Source: Notospermus geniculatus
Lineage: Eukaryota > Nemertea > Pilidiophora > Heteronemertea > Lineidae
NCBI GenBank assembly: GCA_002633025.1
Contig: NMRB01001073.1
Coordinates: forward strand, 54,395-118,394
Direction: 5' to 3'
DNA: 64,000 nucleotides
This document shows positions 53,997-64,000 of the stretch, in pieces. The translations under genes and the position numbers were made by a program. Numbering within the stretch: the first letter of the stretch is position 1; each line of letters opens with the position of its first letter. The notes below the pieces were generated by a model. It saw only the letters and a program-made list of their open reading frames with translations. It had not been told where the DNA came from and made no database searches.

Positions 53997-55182
53997 ATGG
54001 CATCGGATGATGATGCTGTTGAGGCCCTCCTGGACGAAGACCAGGTCCAGGTAGGGACCGAGAAGGCTGCACGGCAGCCTCCTGGAAGTGACAATATGTC
54101 ACTTATCCAGACTTCCCTAGCCGACATCGCGTCAGCCATGACGGCGATGGGACAAGCATGGAAGACAGTGGCAGATAACACGGCCACTGGTCCCAGTGCT
54201 AGGGGTGGCAGTACGAGTCGAAAACGAAAACGATCCGACCCTCCTGCAGGGCCATCAGACCACGGGTCTTATGACATGTATGATGGTTACTATGATGATG
54301 GCTGCGAGGACCAACAGCAGGATGGTGATGATGATGCCATCATTGATGTATCTGACCTGCTGAAAGATGGAGGCACGGCCTCCGAAAAACCTAGCACCTC
54401 CGGAGATGCTCCTGGTAAGACTGACGAGGATACGACCCTCGACGAGCTTAACGCTGCCCTTGAGGATGATGAGGAGTGTGGAGCCGATATTAGCGAAAAA
54501 CTGGCTTCGATCATTAATAACCGCTTCGAGAAGAAGCTTGGCGCTGATGTGCGCAAAGAGAAACAGAAAGTGTACCATCGGCCAAAGAATTGTAAGAAAC
54601 TGAAGGCACCACGGGTGAACACGGAAGTGTGGAGACAGCTAAATGCTTTCCAGAAAAAGCAGGATATGCGCATGGCTAACATGCAAACCACACTTTGTAA
54701 GGCAGCCACGGCGCTGGCCCTGGTCTCAGAAGCTATTCTTCTATCCAAGAAAGATGGAAAACAGCCTGATTTTAAGGCAAAAAACACAAACTACAGATGC
54801 TGTGGCCCTGATTGGCCACACGGTGTTGGAACTTTCCCTGAAACGTAGGGAATCAATGAAACCCGCTCTAAAAAAGGAGTATGCAGCCTTGTGTGCTGCT
54901 GATCTTCCGGTTACTGAGAATTTATTTGGGGATGACCTCTCAAAGACCCTCAAGGATATAAGACAGGTGAACAAAGTTGGAAAAGACACGGGGCGGTACC
55001 ACGGGTACGGACAGAACCAATACCACTCAAAAAACGGCGGGAGGTTCCGCGGGTACAACCGTTTCAGCGGGACCCGCGGCAATTACCGAAGAGGCAGAGG
55101 TTACTATCAACGCCAATATCGGGGGTCGGGGCAGAACAGCTACCAACAACCAACCAACCACAGCAAAAAGAAAAGCCAATAA
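53997..55182 (+). pseudogene. DIRS gag
   Basis: ATG at 53997 (MASDDDAVEALLDEDQ). Acidic N-terminal third, a basic nuclear-signal-like SRKRKRSDP, then a helical core. One frameshift near 54780 moves the frame to 54783-55182, which ends in an RG/GY/Q-rich nucleic-acid-binding tail (GGRFRGYNRFSGTRGNYRRG). Confidence 0.75.
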
Positions 55183-55187
55183 AAAAG

Positions 55188-57064
55188 GTGAGCGATCATG
55201 ATACTAAGCATGACATTAAGGGGTGTCCTTTCAGCCAGACACAAGAATGCCTTGAATACCATAACCCCAATGCATCGCGGAGAAAAATGTCAAAAGAACC
55301 TTCAATACATGCTGACTCTAGTTATGATGTTTGGGCAACCAATGCCAGAAAGGCTCCAAGGAAGAAAGTCGAAAATTTCAAAGGGGGTGCAATTAGGACC
55401 TGCTTGCCAGCATGGAAACGACTAACATCTGACCCGGAAATTTTGGAGATTGTAACGGGTTATAAACTAAAATTCATTGATACCCCGTACCAGAGGTCAA
55501 TTCCAAAACAACGTATGTTCTCAGAGGAAGAAAATCTAGCCATTGATGCAGAAATTGAAAAAAAAAATGCTTAAAAAAGAGCTCATTGTTGAATGCCAGC
55601 ATGAGGACGGGGAGTTTATTTCTCCAATATTTGTGAGACCAAAGCCAGATGGCTCTAAGCGCATAATATTGAATTTGTCCAAGCTGAATGAATGCTTGGA
55701 GTACCACCACTTCAAAATGGACTCTATTACTACCATTGCAAACATGATGTCCCCTAATTGCTGGATGGCAAAACTAGATATTAAAGATGCATACTATTCT
55801 TGCCCAATTGATCCCAGGTCACAAAAGTACCTAAAATTTCAGTGGAGGGGTAAGTTGTACATGTATGTATGTTTCCCAAACGGTTTATCCCCTTGCCCCC
55901 GACTGTCCACAAAGTTGCTCAAGCCAGCGTTGGCATATTTGAGGAAGCGAGGTTATCAGTCCGTCGTATATATCGATGACGCATACCTCCAGGGCACGGA
56001 TGTGATTCAATCTTGTCAAGACAACGTGAAAGCAACCTACGAGTTGCTAGAAGAACTTGGATTCATTGTACATCCTGATGAAACAAAGACCATTCTACAC
56101 CCACAGCAACATGATCTTGGGTGTTTAGGTTTCTTGTTAGATTCCACTGACATGTCAATAGCATTGACCCAGAAGAAGATAAAAAGTGTAGTGGAAGCCA
56201 GTGAAGGGTTACTGGCCTGTCCTCGCCCCACCATCAGAAGTGTGGCGAAAGTTATTTCGCGTGCTTGTCGCTACCTTTCCAGCCACCTACTTGGGGCCCT
56301 TGTTTTATAGACAACTAGAAAACGAGAAGATAGTAGCGTTAAAAGCGTGCGCTGGTAATTTTGAGGGCAGGATGGCACTATCTGAAGAGGGTCATGATGA
56401 TCTCCGGTGGTGGATTGCCAACCTCTGTACACAGAAAAAATCTCTCTTGGAAAAGAAGGTGGACATGACAATACACACTGATGCGTCAGACAAAGGTTAC
56501 GGTTATGCCGAACATGAAACTAGAGTATCTGGCGGTGGTGTGTGGTTTGAGTCAGAAAAACAGTGCCACATCAATGTAAAATAGCTGATGGCGGTGGAAT
56601 TTGGTATCAAGGCCCTGTGCAAGGATGTCACCAATAAACACATCAAGATAATGTCAGATAACCAGACCACGGTGGCATATGTGCGTGAGATGGGTGGCAG
56701 CAGGTCACCAGAGTGCAGCAGAGTTGCTAGGGCCATCTGGCATTGGGCTATTGCGAGAGGGAACACTCTTGCAATTCAGCATATCCCAGGGGTATACAAT
56801 AACGAGGCCGATAAGAGAAGTAGACATTTCCGGCATGAAACCGAATGGAAACTGGAAAGTAATGTTTTCCAGATGGTCGTAAAAAGTTTCCCAGACATTC
56901 CAGTTGACATAGACTTATTTGCCTCCAGGGTAAATACCCAATTAAAAAAGTACATTGCCTGGATGCCTGACCCATTTGCGATCGCAATTGATGCTTTTTC
57001 TGTAAACTGGGGAAATCTCACACCCTATATTTTCCCCCCTTCAGCCAAATCCCTGCGGTGTTGA
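55188..57064 (+). pseudogene. DIRS reverse transcriptase and RNase H
   Basis: 55188-55574 is the RT lead-in (AWKRLTSDPEILEIVTGYKL); a 10-A run at 55559-55568 marks the frameshift into 55575-56310. The RT core has PIFVRPKPDGSKRIILNLS, MAKLDIKDAYYSC and catalytic VVYIDDAYL. A shift near 56290 leads to RNase H (TIHTDASDKGYGY, SDNQTTVAYVREMGG). A TAG at 56582-56584 stands where a Glu codon is expected. Confidence 0.85.
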
Positions 57065-58565
57065 AGAAGATAGCGGCGGACGAAGCCACGGCCATTGTCA
57101 TAGTGCCACATTGGACAACGCAAACTTGGTACCCAACATTGATACGACTTCTGATGGACCACCCAGTGATGCTGCCGAGATCGGACAAGTTGCTTCTACT
57201 TCCGGGGTCACCAGATCAACTACACTCGCTACCGAAATCCATGACTCTGATGGCTTGCGCGTTATCAGGAACACTCTCGAAAAGGAGGGGATTTGTGAGG
57301 GAGCTACTGACGTCATCATGGCATCTTGGAGACAATCCACTCAGACGCAATACAAATCTACCTTACGAAAATGGGCTAGATTTTGTGATCAGAAAGGATT
57401 TGATAAGACTAAGACCTCTGTGCCAGTGGTCCTAGAGTTCCTAAATCAGTTGTTCCAGGCAGGTTTGGGGTACAGTGCACTGAATACTGCCAGGTCGGCG
57501 CTCTCAACAATTATAATCTTGCCGGATGGCGTGGCGGTCGGTGACCACCCGAGAATACGACGCTTCATGCGGGGTGTCGCTAATAAAAGACCTTCCTTAC
57601 CCCGTGCTCACACATGGGACGTTAGCATACTGCTAGCTCATCTGGAATCCATTCGGGCTGCCACTGCCTCCCTCAGAGATCTAACACTGAAGCTTACCAC
57701 CTTGCTCGCTATTTTATCGGGACAAAGGGTCCAAACGCTTAAAGTTTTGAAAGTGAACAATATCGATGTTCATGGTGACAGAATGTCAATCTACATAGAC
57801 GAACTACTGAAACAATCCAAGCCTGGAAGGCACCTTGGAACTGTATCTTTCCGTGCGTATCATAACGAGAACTTGTGTGCTCTCAGAACTGCATCTTCGA
57901 TGATCGAAGGCCGATCTGCTCACCACTACGTTACATCGCACTTCCCCTTCGAGAAATTGACCGGTCCACGGCGTATGTGCCGCCTCGAGAAGAAGAGGCC
58001 AATCAGAATCGGTGTTGTAAAATTTGAATCGTGGTACAAAGAGTGGTAGCCGAAGACCCGATATAAAGTGCAATATGATTGGTCGACCGGTAAAGTTGGC
58101 ATCGTGCCAAGATACGCCGCCGACTGGTCTATTTCTCGAAGGGTGATGTGCGAGGTAACGCAGTGGAGAGCAGATCGGCCTTCGATTATCGAAGATGTCA
58201 GAACTGTGGAGGTTTACCTTCATCGGACAGAGTGTTTGCGTGGATCTGAGCAACAATTGCTCATTAGTTACACAAAGCCACATAAAGCGGTCAGTAAAGA
58301 AACTATAGCTCGTTGGATAAAACTGTCAATGCAAAAAAGTGGGATTGACACAAGTGTGTACAAAGCGCATTCAACACGCTCCGCCAGTACTTCTACCTTG
58401 GCTAAAGCTGGAATACCCGTGGATTCTATTCTTAGTATGGTGGGCTGGGCTAACGCCGCCACCTTTGCTAAATTCTATGATAAGGACATGACTGATAATA
58501 GTCATTTGACCAACATTTGCTCAGTGTGTTGCCTTCGGCTGTTGCAGACAACGCGACCTAGATAG
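57058..58565 (+). pseudogene. DIRS methyltransferase-like end and tyrosine recombinase
   Basis: 57058-57250 continues the DIRS segment after RNase H (IVIVPHWTTQTWYPTL) in a shifted frame. The recombinase runs 57111-57883 and resumes at 58207-58565 after a MITE. Motifs: ILSGQRVQTL (first catalytic R), AHSTRSASTS (HxxR) and FAKFYDKDM (catalytic Y). The residues needed for integration are present, but the frame is interrupted. Confidence 0.85.
57884..58206. mobile_element. MITE in the DIRS recombinase, 8-bp TSD
   Basis: Element 57892-58198, ends CATCTTCGATGATCGAAGG / CCTTCGATTATCGAAGATG, arms imperfect over about 100 bp. CAGAACTG is duplicated on both sides (57884-57891, 58199-58206). Eight bases fits hAT, P or Merlin. 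Confidence 0.8.
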
Positions 58566-58566
58566 G

Positions 58567-59446
58567 CCAGACTGCCCTGGAAGTCAATTGGAGATGTCAT
58601 TTGGCGGGGAATTCACCCTGAGACTTATCTTGTGTTGAGGATTCCCATTCCTACATTGTATAAACACACTGCCAGCGTCAGCGCCTCTGCCAATTGGCTA
58701 GTGATACCATTTAAGAGTCCCTTTGGGACGAGGTTTGGTTTATGATAATGTGTGGAACTGGTGACTGGTCTCGCGGCCATTTTGATCTGGGATTTTGGGC
58801 AAGCTACATGAGCTTCCAGAATTCTCGTTTTGCTGAGGTGCCTTTGCAGGCCCTTAGCTTCATGTTTATGCTACAGGACATTGAGAATGATGACTTATGA
58901 ACGCGCACAATATGATGTAAGTTTGGTATATTTTCTCAGTGTTTTAGTAAGGTGTAAAGAATGTTTTAAAGTGGGACATTTTCGTCCGGCGTCCGAGAAT
59001 AGAGTCATCCGGTAATAGGAATCATAGCTGTCCTTTGTTCCATGTCAGGGCTCTTGATGTTATTTCCACTGCCAGTGTTGATCACTGAGTATTGTTTTAT
59101 ATTGAGTAGGCCTATTGTTTTAGGCTGTATTTCTTATGATTTGTCCAATTTGTTTCCAGTTAAACCGTTTGGCTCAAGAGCAGCAAAATAAACGCGTGTG
59201 GGATCATATCCATGCCATCATCATCACTAAAGTTGTCGTCATCTTTCGATTCCTACGTCAGAACCCAAGCCGTAACAGCCAGCCAGTGCTGCCATCTGTC
59301 CTTTAGGTACGGAACAAAATGCCATTGTCCGCCATTTTATATTCAACATGACTGGACCATTCTTGACACTAGAGGGCGTTCCAAATAACACCCTCTAGTA
59401 TCGATCAGCCACCGCCATGTTGAAAAGAAGTGCAGCGCAATAATAT
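58567..59446. other. no gene seen; two hairpins
   Basis: ACTAGAGGGCGTT...AACACCCTCTAGT (59370-59401) forms a strong hairpin. ATCGATCAGCCACCGCCATGTT (59400) is complementary to AACATGGCGGTGACTGATCG (59515), so a small inverted-repeat element spans the start of the BEL LTR region. Confidence 0.45.
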
Positions 59447-59750
59447 GTGTAAGGATTCCTTACCATTGTGAAGCGGTCCCTAATGGTAACTCCATTAGGA
59501 GGAGTGATGCGGTCAAACATGGCGGTGACTGATCGATGACAGTGTCTATTTGTGTAACGTAGTGGAGAAAATGGGCACTGTTGTACAGTTTGATGACTGG
59601 ACGTCCTTTTCTTCTTCTACGGATGAAAGTTTATTTTAGTCACGTACAAGGGGGTGAAGAGTCGTATATGTTCCCCAAAATTTGGTGCCGAAACCCGTTT
59701 TATTGATATACCAGCTTTGTTGTGGTTTGTGAATTTGGAAGTGGAGGAAA

Positions 59751-60665
59751 ATGTCGAAGTTTGATGCGTCCCGTGCAGCCCTCCGTGGATGGGTCACTCG
59801 TGAGGCGAACGAACTTGACAAAGTGGTAGTTGATAAAGGTACGTCTCTGGAAGTTTTGTAATTCCGAATTGCTGAATTTGATAAGAGACTTGACAATTTG
59901 GATGAAGTGCAGTTACTTAGTCTTAGTCACTTAGTCATTACCGGCGTCGTAGCCCTGTTGGGTTTTTGCCGGAGGTATGGAGTCCACAACAGGCTACAGT
60001 CCACCTGTGTGGGGTCTTTTACTTGCCCTGGCATAGACACTCAGGAACAAGGGACCACGGCTTTCAGTCCCATCCGACGGACCCTCTAAATTTCACAATT
60101 TTATGTGCCTTCGCCCGGAGTCGAACTCGCGCCGACCCATTACACGGTTGGTAGTCAAGCGCGCTAACCACTCGACCACCGGGCTCAGTTGAAGTTGGAG
60201 ATAGAATTGGCAAAGGACGAGAAGGTGTTAGCAGAAGAAATAGAATCTGCTAGTGAGTACAGGAACAAAGTATTATGAGTCAAGATGGCGGCCATTGAAC
60301 TTAAAGCTAAACTTGAGGAGAAAAAAGGGGCGGCGGCCACCATCTCAGTTGAACCAACTGATAGTTCTTCCAGTAAACATTCTTCTGGCAACACACGTTT
60401 GCCTCAACTGGAAATTAAGAAATTTTCAGGAACTATCACAGAGTGGCAAACTTTCAAAGATCAATTTGAAAGTATATTGCACAAAACTGACATTCCAGTC
60501 GTGAGCAAGTTTTCGTACTTGAAATCACTTCTCGAAGGAGACGCATTGGAGACCATTACGGGTCTCACGCTATCGGATGCAAATTACGAGATTGCACGAC
60601 AATGTTTGAACGACAGGTACGATCGGCCGGAGAGAACGATAGGCTTGGTCTACACTCTGCAACAT
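59751..60665 (+). pseudogene. BEL gag fragment (DUF1759-type)
   Basis: ATG 59751. N-terminal coiled coil (RGWVTREANELDKVV, EFDKRLDNLDEVQ) with a TAA at 59860. It is interrupted by a SINE at 59915-60185, then resumes with LEIELAKDEKVLAEE and a short break, and the gag core 60285-60660 (LPQLEIKKFSGTITEWQTFK, YLKSLLEGDALETITGL, LNDRYDRPERTI). Truncated before the zinc knuckles. Confidence 0.8.
59910..60190 (-). mobile_element. tRNA-derived SINE in BEL gag
   Basis: Minus strand head 60185-60115 has A box TGGTCGAGTGG, B box GAGTTCGACTC, and complementary GCCCGG/CCGGGC ends like a class II tRNA, but no good anticodon stem. The body includes the GGTCCCTTGTTCCTGAGTGT segment. CAGTT is duplicated at the borders (59910-59914, 60186-60190). 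The gag frame reads across once it is removed. Confidence 0.8.
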
Positions 60666-60759
60666 TATCAACACATGTTTTCTTATTGTTTTACAAACGT
60701 TCAGGCCAGTCTACACCATCAACATTTCTAAAACATTCTATATAATGATATAATAAAAG

Positions 60760-61062
60760 GAGTCGTCGTCTTGAAATTTCGCAAATTTTCGACCCCAACC
60801 GGGGTCTTATTCAGGCTGGCACTTTCAAGTCGAGCTACCAGAAGTGTAATGAGCTGGATCCCAACATTACAAGTAAATCTGAAATAAAGAAACCCTGTCC
60901 AAACAGGAGGTGTGGAAAGTAATAGTTGAATAGAAACAAAGCCCCATTGTTGAGTGCTGGGGCTAATTGAAGACCTGTAAAACAGAAACAGAGTATGATT
61001 TACATGTGTGATTTGGAAAGGAGTCATATTAATTATGGCTTGTGTAATTAGTGAGTAAACTG
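60760..61062 (-). mobile_element. PLE-like end
   Basis: Contains the CGACCCCAACCGGGGTCTT string and the following ~250 bp pattern seen at 51150 and 52510. Non-coding. Confidence 0.55.
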
Positions 61063-61480
61063 CACACTCCAAAAACTTCTAAAACATTTAGTTGCCACAA
61101 ATCTGCAACACCCTGTTTTGATATTGCTGCACAGTGTGGACAGACTTGCAACAATTCAAAACATGTTTTGAAAATGTTTTAGAAATGTTGCAGAAGAATT
61201 CACATGGAATTTCTTCTGCAACATTTTCAAAACATGCTTTGAACTGTTGCAAGTCGATAGAAACAAAGCCCCATTGTTGAGTGCTGGGGCTAATTGAAGA
61301 CCTGTAAAACAGAAACAGAGTATGATTTACATGTGTGATTTGGAAAGGAGTCATATTAATTATGGCTTGTGTAATTAGTGAGTAAACGCATGGAAAGAAG
61401 AGGCAAAAGAGGCAACGGAGCTGCAAACTGCACACTCCAAAAACTTCTAAAACATTCTAAAAACATTTAGTTGCCACAAA

Positions 61481-61878
61481 TCTGCAACAGGCCATGTAGA
61501 ATTAGCGGAATCAGCGGATCTGGCGGATTTAGCGGATTCTGTATAAAATTGAATAAATTTGATAATAAATGGAAGTTAATTCAGCAATATAATTTTTCAA
61601 GTGTTCTATGTGCTGCGCAGGTTATAAAGGAAAAGCCGCAACAGCGTCGCGAACCGCAACTGGCCGAACTATTCCTGCAGACCATTTTTGTTGCCATATT
61701 TGGATTTTTACCGACTGTAAAAGTTATTTTCGTGGTCCTTTATAATCTGTGGGATGCATGAAAAATTATATTGCTTAATTAGTTTCCATTCATCATTGAA
61801 TTTTATTCAATTTTATACAGAATCCGCTAAATCCGCCAGATCCGCTGATTCCGCTAATTCTACATGGCCTCTGCAACA
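61481..61878. mobile_element. Mutator-like MITE (380 bp), 9-bp TSD
   Basis: Perfect inverted ends of about 68 bp, starting GGCCATGTAGAATTAGCGG, bound 61490-61869; TCTGCAACA is duplicated exactly. Arms are rich in GCGGA repeats. The ends match the element at 48925-49302, the core does not. Confidence 0.9.
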
Positions 61879-62241
61879 CCATGTTTTCATATTGCTGCAC
61901 AGTGTGGACAGACTTGCAACAATTCAAAACATGTTTTGAAAATGTTTTTTAGAAATGTTGCAGAAGATTTCACATGACGTTTCGTCTGCATCATTTCTAA
62001 AACATTTTCAAAACCTGTTCTGAACTGTTGCCAGTCGTCCTGTCCACATTGTGCCACAATCTCAAAACAAATTTGTTGCTACTCAATGTTTTTTTGACAC
62101 GTTTTGGAAATGTTGATGGTGTTGATGGTGTAGACAGGCCATAAACAATTTCACATCAGGCAGACCTTCGTTCTTTTCAATTCTGGGCAAATGAAGTTGC
62201 AATGTCGGCCGTCTTGTTAATAAAGCTCTCTTCTTTTACAG

Positions 62242-64000
62242 CTTGTTATGATGCCATCTTGGCATATTTTAGATCACTGGTGACCCCCTCCACCACACCA
62301 CTAACTCCATCCTCAACGCCTGCATATGTGACGCCGGTTTTTATGACCCCGACCATCCAATCAGTAACCACATGGTTGGCTCAGAATCCAGGTTGGATAG
62401 TGGTGATCGTTATAGCTTGTGTGGTGGTCATTGCCGCATCTGTCATGTCTGTTTTCTTTGGGAGGAAAGGTAAGAGCAGAGTCCGGCAAAACCTAATTTC
62501 CCTCCCTCCACACCCGTTCTTGGTGTATCTTCATTTTCCTGTTTTGTTGTCAGACACGGATCCAGGGTTGACAGAAAGGGCGGGCGTAGCTCGATGGAGG
62601 CGGCGGACACCGAACGCGGGAAGCCCAAACGGGGGGTGTGGGGCCCTCCCCCAGAAACATTTGACAATTTAAGTGCTTTTAAATGCATTTCCTGGCATCT
62701 GAGAGCAAACTACTCGAATTTTTTATGTGATTGAATTTTTCTTGCTAAAAAACATTGCTCTGCCGAAAATAGGGGGGGGGGGCGTACGTCCCTTCCACCC
62801 CCCCCCACCCCCCTCTGGATCCGTGCCTGGTTGTTCTGTTCAGCTTAGAGTGCGGTGCTGCTCTAGATCTTATAATGTTTTACAGTGTTGGATTCAGAAT
62901 TTTCTTGCCCAGGAAACTAATATCTGCCTGTCTGGAAAGTTGAAGTTTGTAAACTTGCATTTCATCCTAAAGATATGAATCAATCTCACTGATGGTACGT
63001 GATATCATGCCATTCTCCTCAACAACTTCATATTTCCAGTTAGAAATCCCGTGGAATCTCGCGGTCTCGCGCCGCGGTACTTGTTTAGTGTAGCTGTTCA
63101 TGACATTCTTCAGGCGGTCACGTGACCACGGGTGAGACAACCTCGAATCCAGGTGTCATACTACGATGCTGGGTGGTGTTCGATAACCGAAAGTACCCAG
63201 GGTATTGTTTTAGTGAAGATTGAGAACCAGGGTAATCTTTGTATGTATACCCAGGACGACATTTACCCTTTCAGCACTACTACCGGTACCTTTGACGGAA
63301 GTCATCTCCAACTCACAACAAGTTCCTGGCACCAGCGGGGAGCTAACAGACGAGGCGCGTCCGCTCATTCTGGCCTATTTATCTGATGAGGCGGGAACCA
63401 GCCCGGGAGATGAAGCTAAACCTAATGAGCCGGGCACCAGTGTGGAAGAAGATGACGATCCAATGATTGCTTGTACCCCCACCGATGAGCCGGGCACCAG
63501 TGTGGAAGAAACAGACGAAACTATTCCGACGTTTCCTGCTACTGCTTCTGATGATGCTACTGCTGAGGTTAAACAAATAGATGCAGGCATTGTATCCAGC
63601 AAAACTACATCTGAGGTTGCTGATGATCAGAAACCACCGAAAGATGTAATTAATGATATTGATCCAACCTGTAACCCACCGGGTTATAGACCTGGTACCA
63701 GTCTTAGACTCAAAGATGCAGGCATTCCTGCCAGTAGTGAAAAAACTACCTATCAAGTTACAGATAACGTGAGGCCTCCTAAAGATGTAATGAATGATGT
63801 AACATGCTTCGATATTGGTCCAATCTGTGACCCACCGGGTCGTCAGAGACCGGCCGTCAATATCAAACGTAAAGATGCAGGCATTCCTGCCAGTGGTGAA
63901 AAAACTACACATGAAGTTACAGATAACTTGAGGCCTCCTAAAGATGTAATCAATGGTGTAACATGCCTTGATATTGGTCCAATCTGTGACCCACCGGGTC
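62242..64000 (+). CDS. one-pass membrane protein with repetitive cytoplasmic tail (partial)
   Basis: Two exons: 62242-62469 (TTTTACAG acceptor, donor AAAG/GTAAGA) and 63275 to the window end (CCTTTCAG acceptor). They join in phase 1. Exon 1 encodes a Thr/Pro-rich, likely O-glycosylated stalk (VTPSTTPLTPSSTPAY), then one TM segment (WIVVIVIACVVVIAASVMSV) and a basic FFGRKG. Exon 2 stays open for 725 bp, starting with VPGTS/EPGTSVEE repeats and passing to repeats of about 52 residues (KDAGIPASGEKTT..., RPPKDV, CDPPG) at 63712 and 63868, with a more divergent one at 63578. The 5' exons and C-terminus are outside the view. Family not recognised; topology type I is inferred. The intron holds a hAT5-like MITE and a foldback relic. 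Confidence 0.65.
62546..62834. mobile_element. hAT5-like MITE in the intron, 5-bp TSD
   Basis: Ends CAGACACGGATCCAGGG and CCCTCTGGATCCGTGCCTG bound 62551-62829; GTTGT is duplicated on both sides. G/C homopolymers near the right end, as in the copy at 40377. Confidence 0.75.
63186..63268. mobile_element. relic of the GGGTATA foldback family next to an acceptor
   Basis: About 80 bp similar, in reverse orientation, to the arm of the Mutator-like foldback at 23618 (shared AATGTCGTCCTGGGTATA and CCCTGGGTA strings). It ends 6 bases before the exon acceptor at 63274. Confidence 0.55.

Larger units (their letters stand above)
53800..58566 (+). mobile_element. DIRS-type tyrosine-recombinase retrotransposon
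   Basis: Plus-strand order gag, RT, RNase H, a DIRS-type methyltransferase-like segment, tyrosine recombinase. Frameshifts near 54780, 55565, 56290 and 57055 and a TAG at 56582-56584 break it, and a 307-bp MITE sits in the recombinase. Terminal inverted repeats were not identified, so the borders are approximate. Confidence 0.85.
59447..60665 (+). mobile_element. second BEL/Pao element, 5' end only
   Basis: A putative LTR ends just before the primer binding site TGGTGCCGAAACCCG (59683-59697). Gag starts at 59751 and is lost at about 60665 where unrelated repeat begins. The LTR start (TGTAAGG at 59447) is a guess. Confidence 0.65.
60703..62142. mobile_element. composite element with GTCTACACCATCAACATTT ends
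   Basis: The left end (GGCCAGTCTACACCATCAAC, 60703) is the complement of the right end (near 62110-62142), suggesting one element of about 1.44 kb. It has filled with other elements: a PLE-like end, a repeated 135-bp block (60925-61060 and 61258-61390), a MULE MITE and many TTCTAAAACAT/ATGTTTTGAA strings. Confidence 0.5.

Noticed and set aside
54290-54787. 165-aa minus-strand ORF opposite DIRS gag
   Set aside because: Shadow of the gag frame; serine- and leucine-rich composition is the complement of its acidic codons.
60115-60185. tRNA gene (Ser/Leu-like)
   Set aside because: Acceptor ends pair but no anticodon stem with a usable 7-base loop; target duplication and SINE body show a SINE.

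Overview
The window is animal nuclear DNA, most likely from a marine deuterostome invertebrate. An echinoderm is my best guess. This rests on intron-bearing genes, tRNA-derived SINEs, a BEL/Pao, DIRS, Penelope and several LINE lineages side by side, and a great excess of the palindrome TAGGCCTA. I did not verify the species. It is an accessory, transposon-dense region with few host genes. Bases 18-567 are an assembly gap.

Layout. 0.6-10.2 kb: non-coding repeats, a 340-bp tandem pair, and a long direct duplication (2.46-5.31 and 5.43-10.20 kb). Its second copy carries a 1.66-kb CACGCTG-ended transposon holding zinc-finger gene fragments. 11.4-13.7 kb: a 5'-truncated LINE. 15.8-19.1 kb: a tandem duplication, a 21-bp minisatellite and foldback elements. 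19.1-21 kb: LINE tails with an inverted SINE pair. 22.2-23.2 kb: a foldback element with tRNA-like arms. 23.4-35.5 kb: one small unknown gene ('gene X', minus strand) split by a full BEL/Pao element and by a CACTG element; its duplicated 3' part is split by a Mutator-like foldback. 38.4-42.2 kb: a LINE broken by two transposons. 42.4-44.3 kb: a CpG/YY1-like promoter, a small GRF-finger-like ORF, and an unknown minus-strand gene ('gene Y'). 46.0-47.5 kb: an intact three-exon rhodopsin-type GPCR. 48-53.4 kb: MITEs, two orphan ORFs and Penelope-like ends. 53.5-58.6 kb: a DIRS element. 59.4-60.7 kb: the 5' end of a second BEL/Pao element. 62.2-64.0 kb: two exons of a one-pass membrane protein with a repetitive cytoplasmic tail that runs off the window.

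How parts relate. The clearest functional host genes are the GPCR and the membrane protein. Genes X and Y encode unrelated, unrecognised proteins, yet both end in the stem-loop plus ACCA that normally terminates replication-dependent histone mRNAs. That is the most unusual signal here. Many insertions can be dated relative to each other because empty-site paralogs and target-site duplications (TSDs) lie in the same window. Direct local duplications with high identity recur throughout and may be biological or may be haplotypes collapsed into tandem by the assembler.
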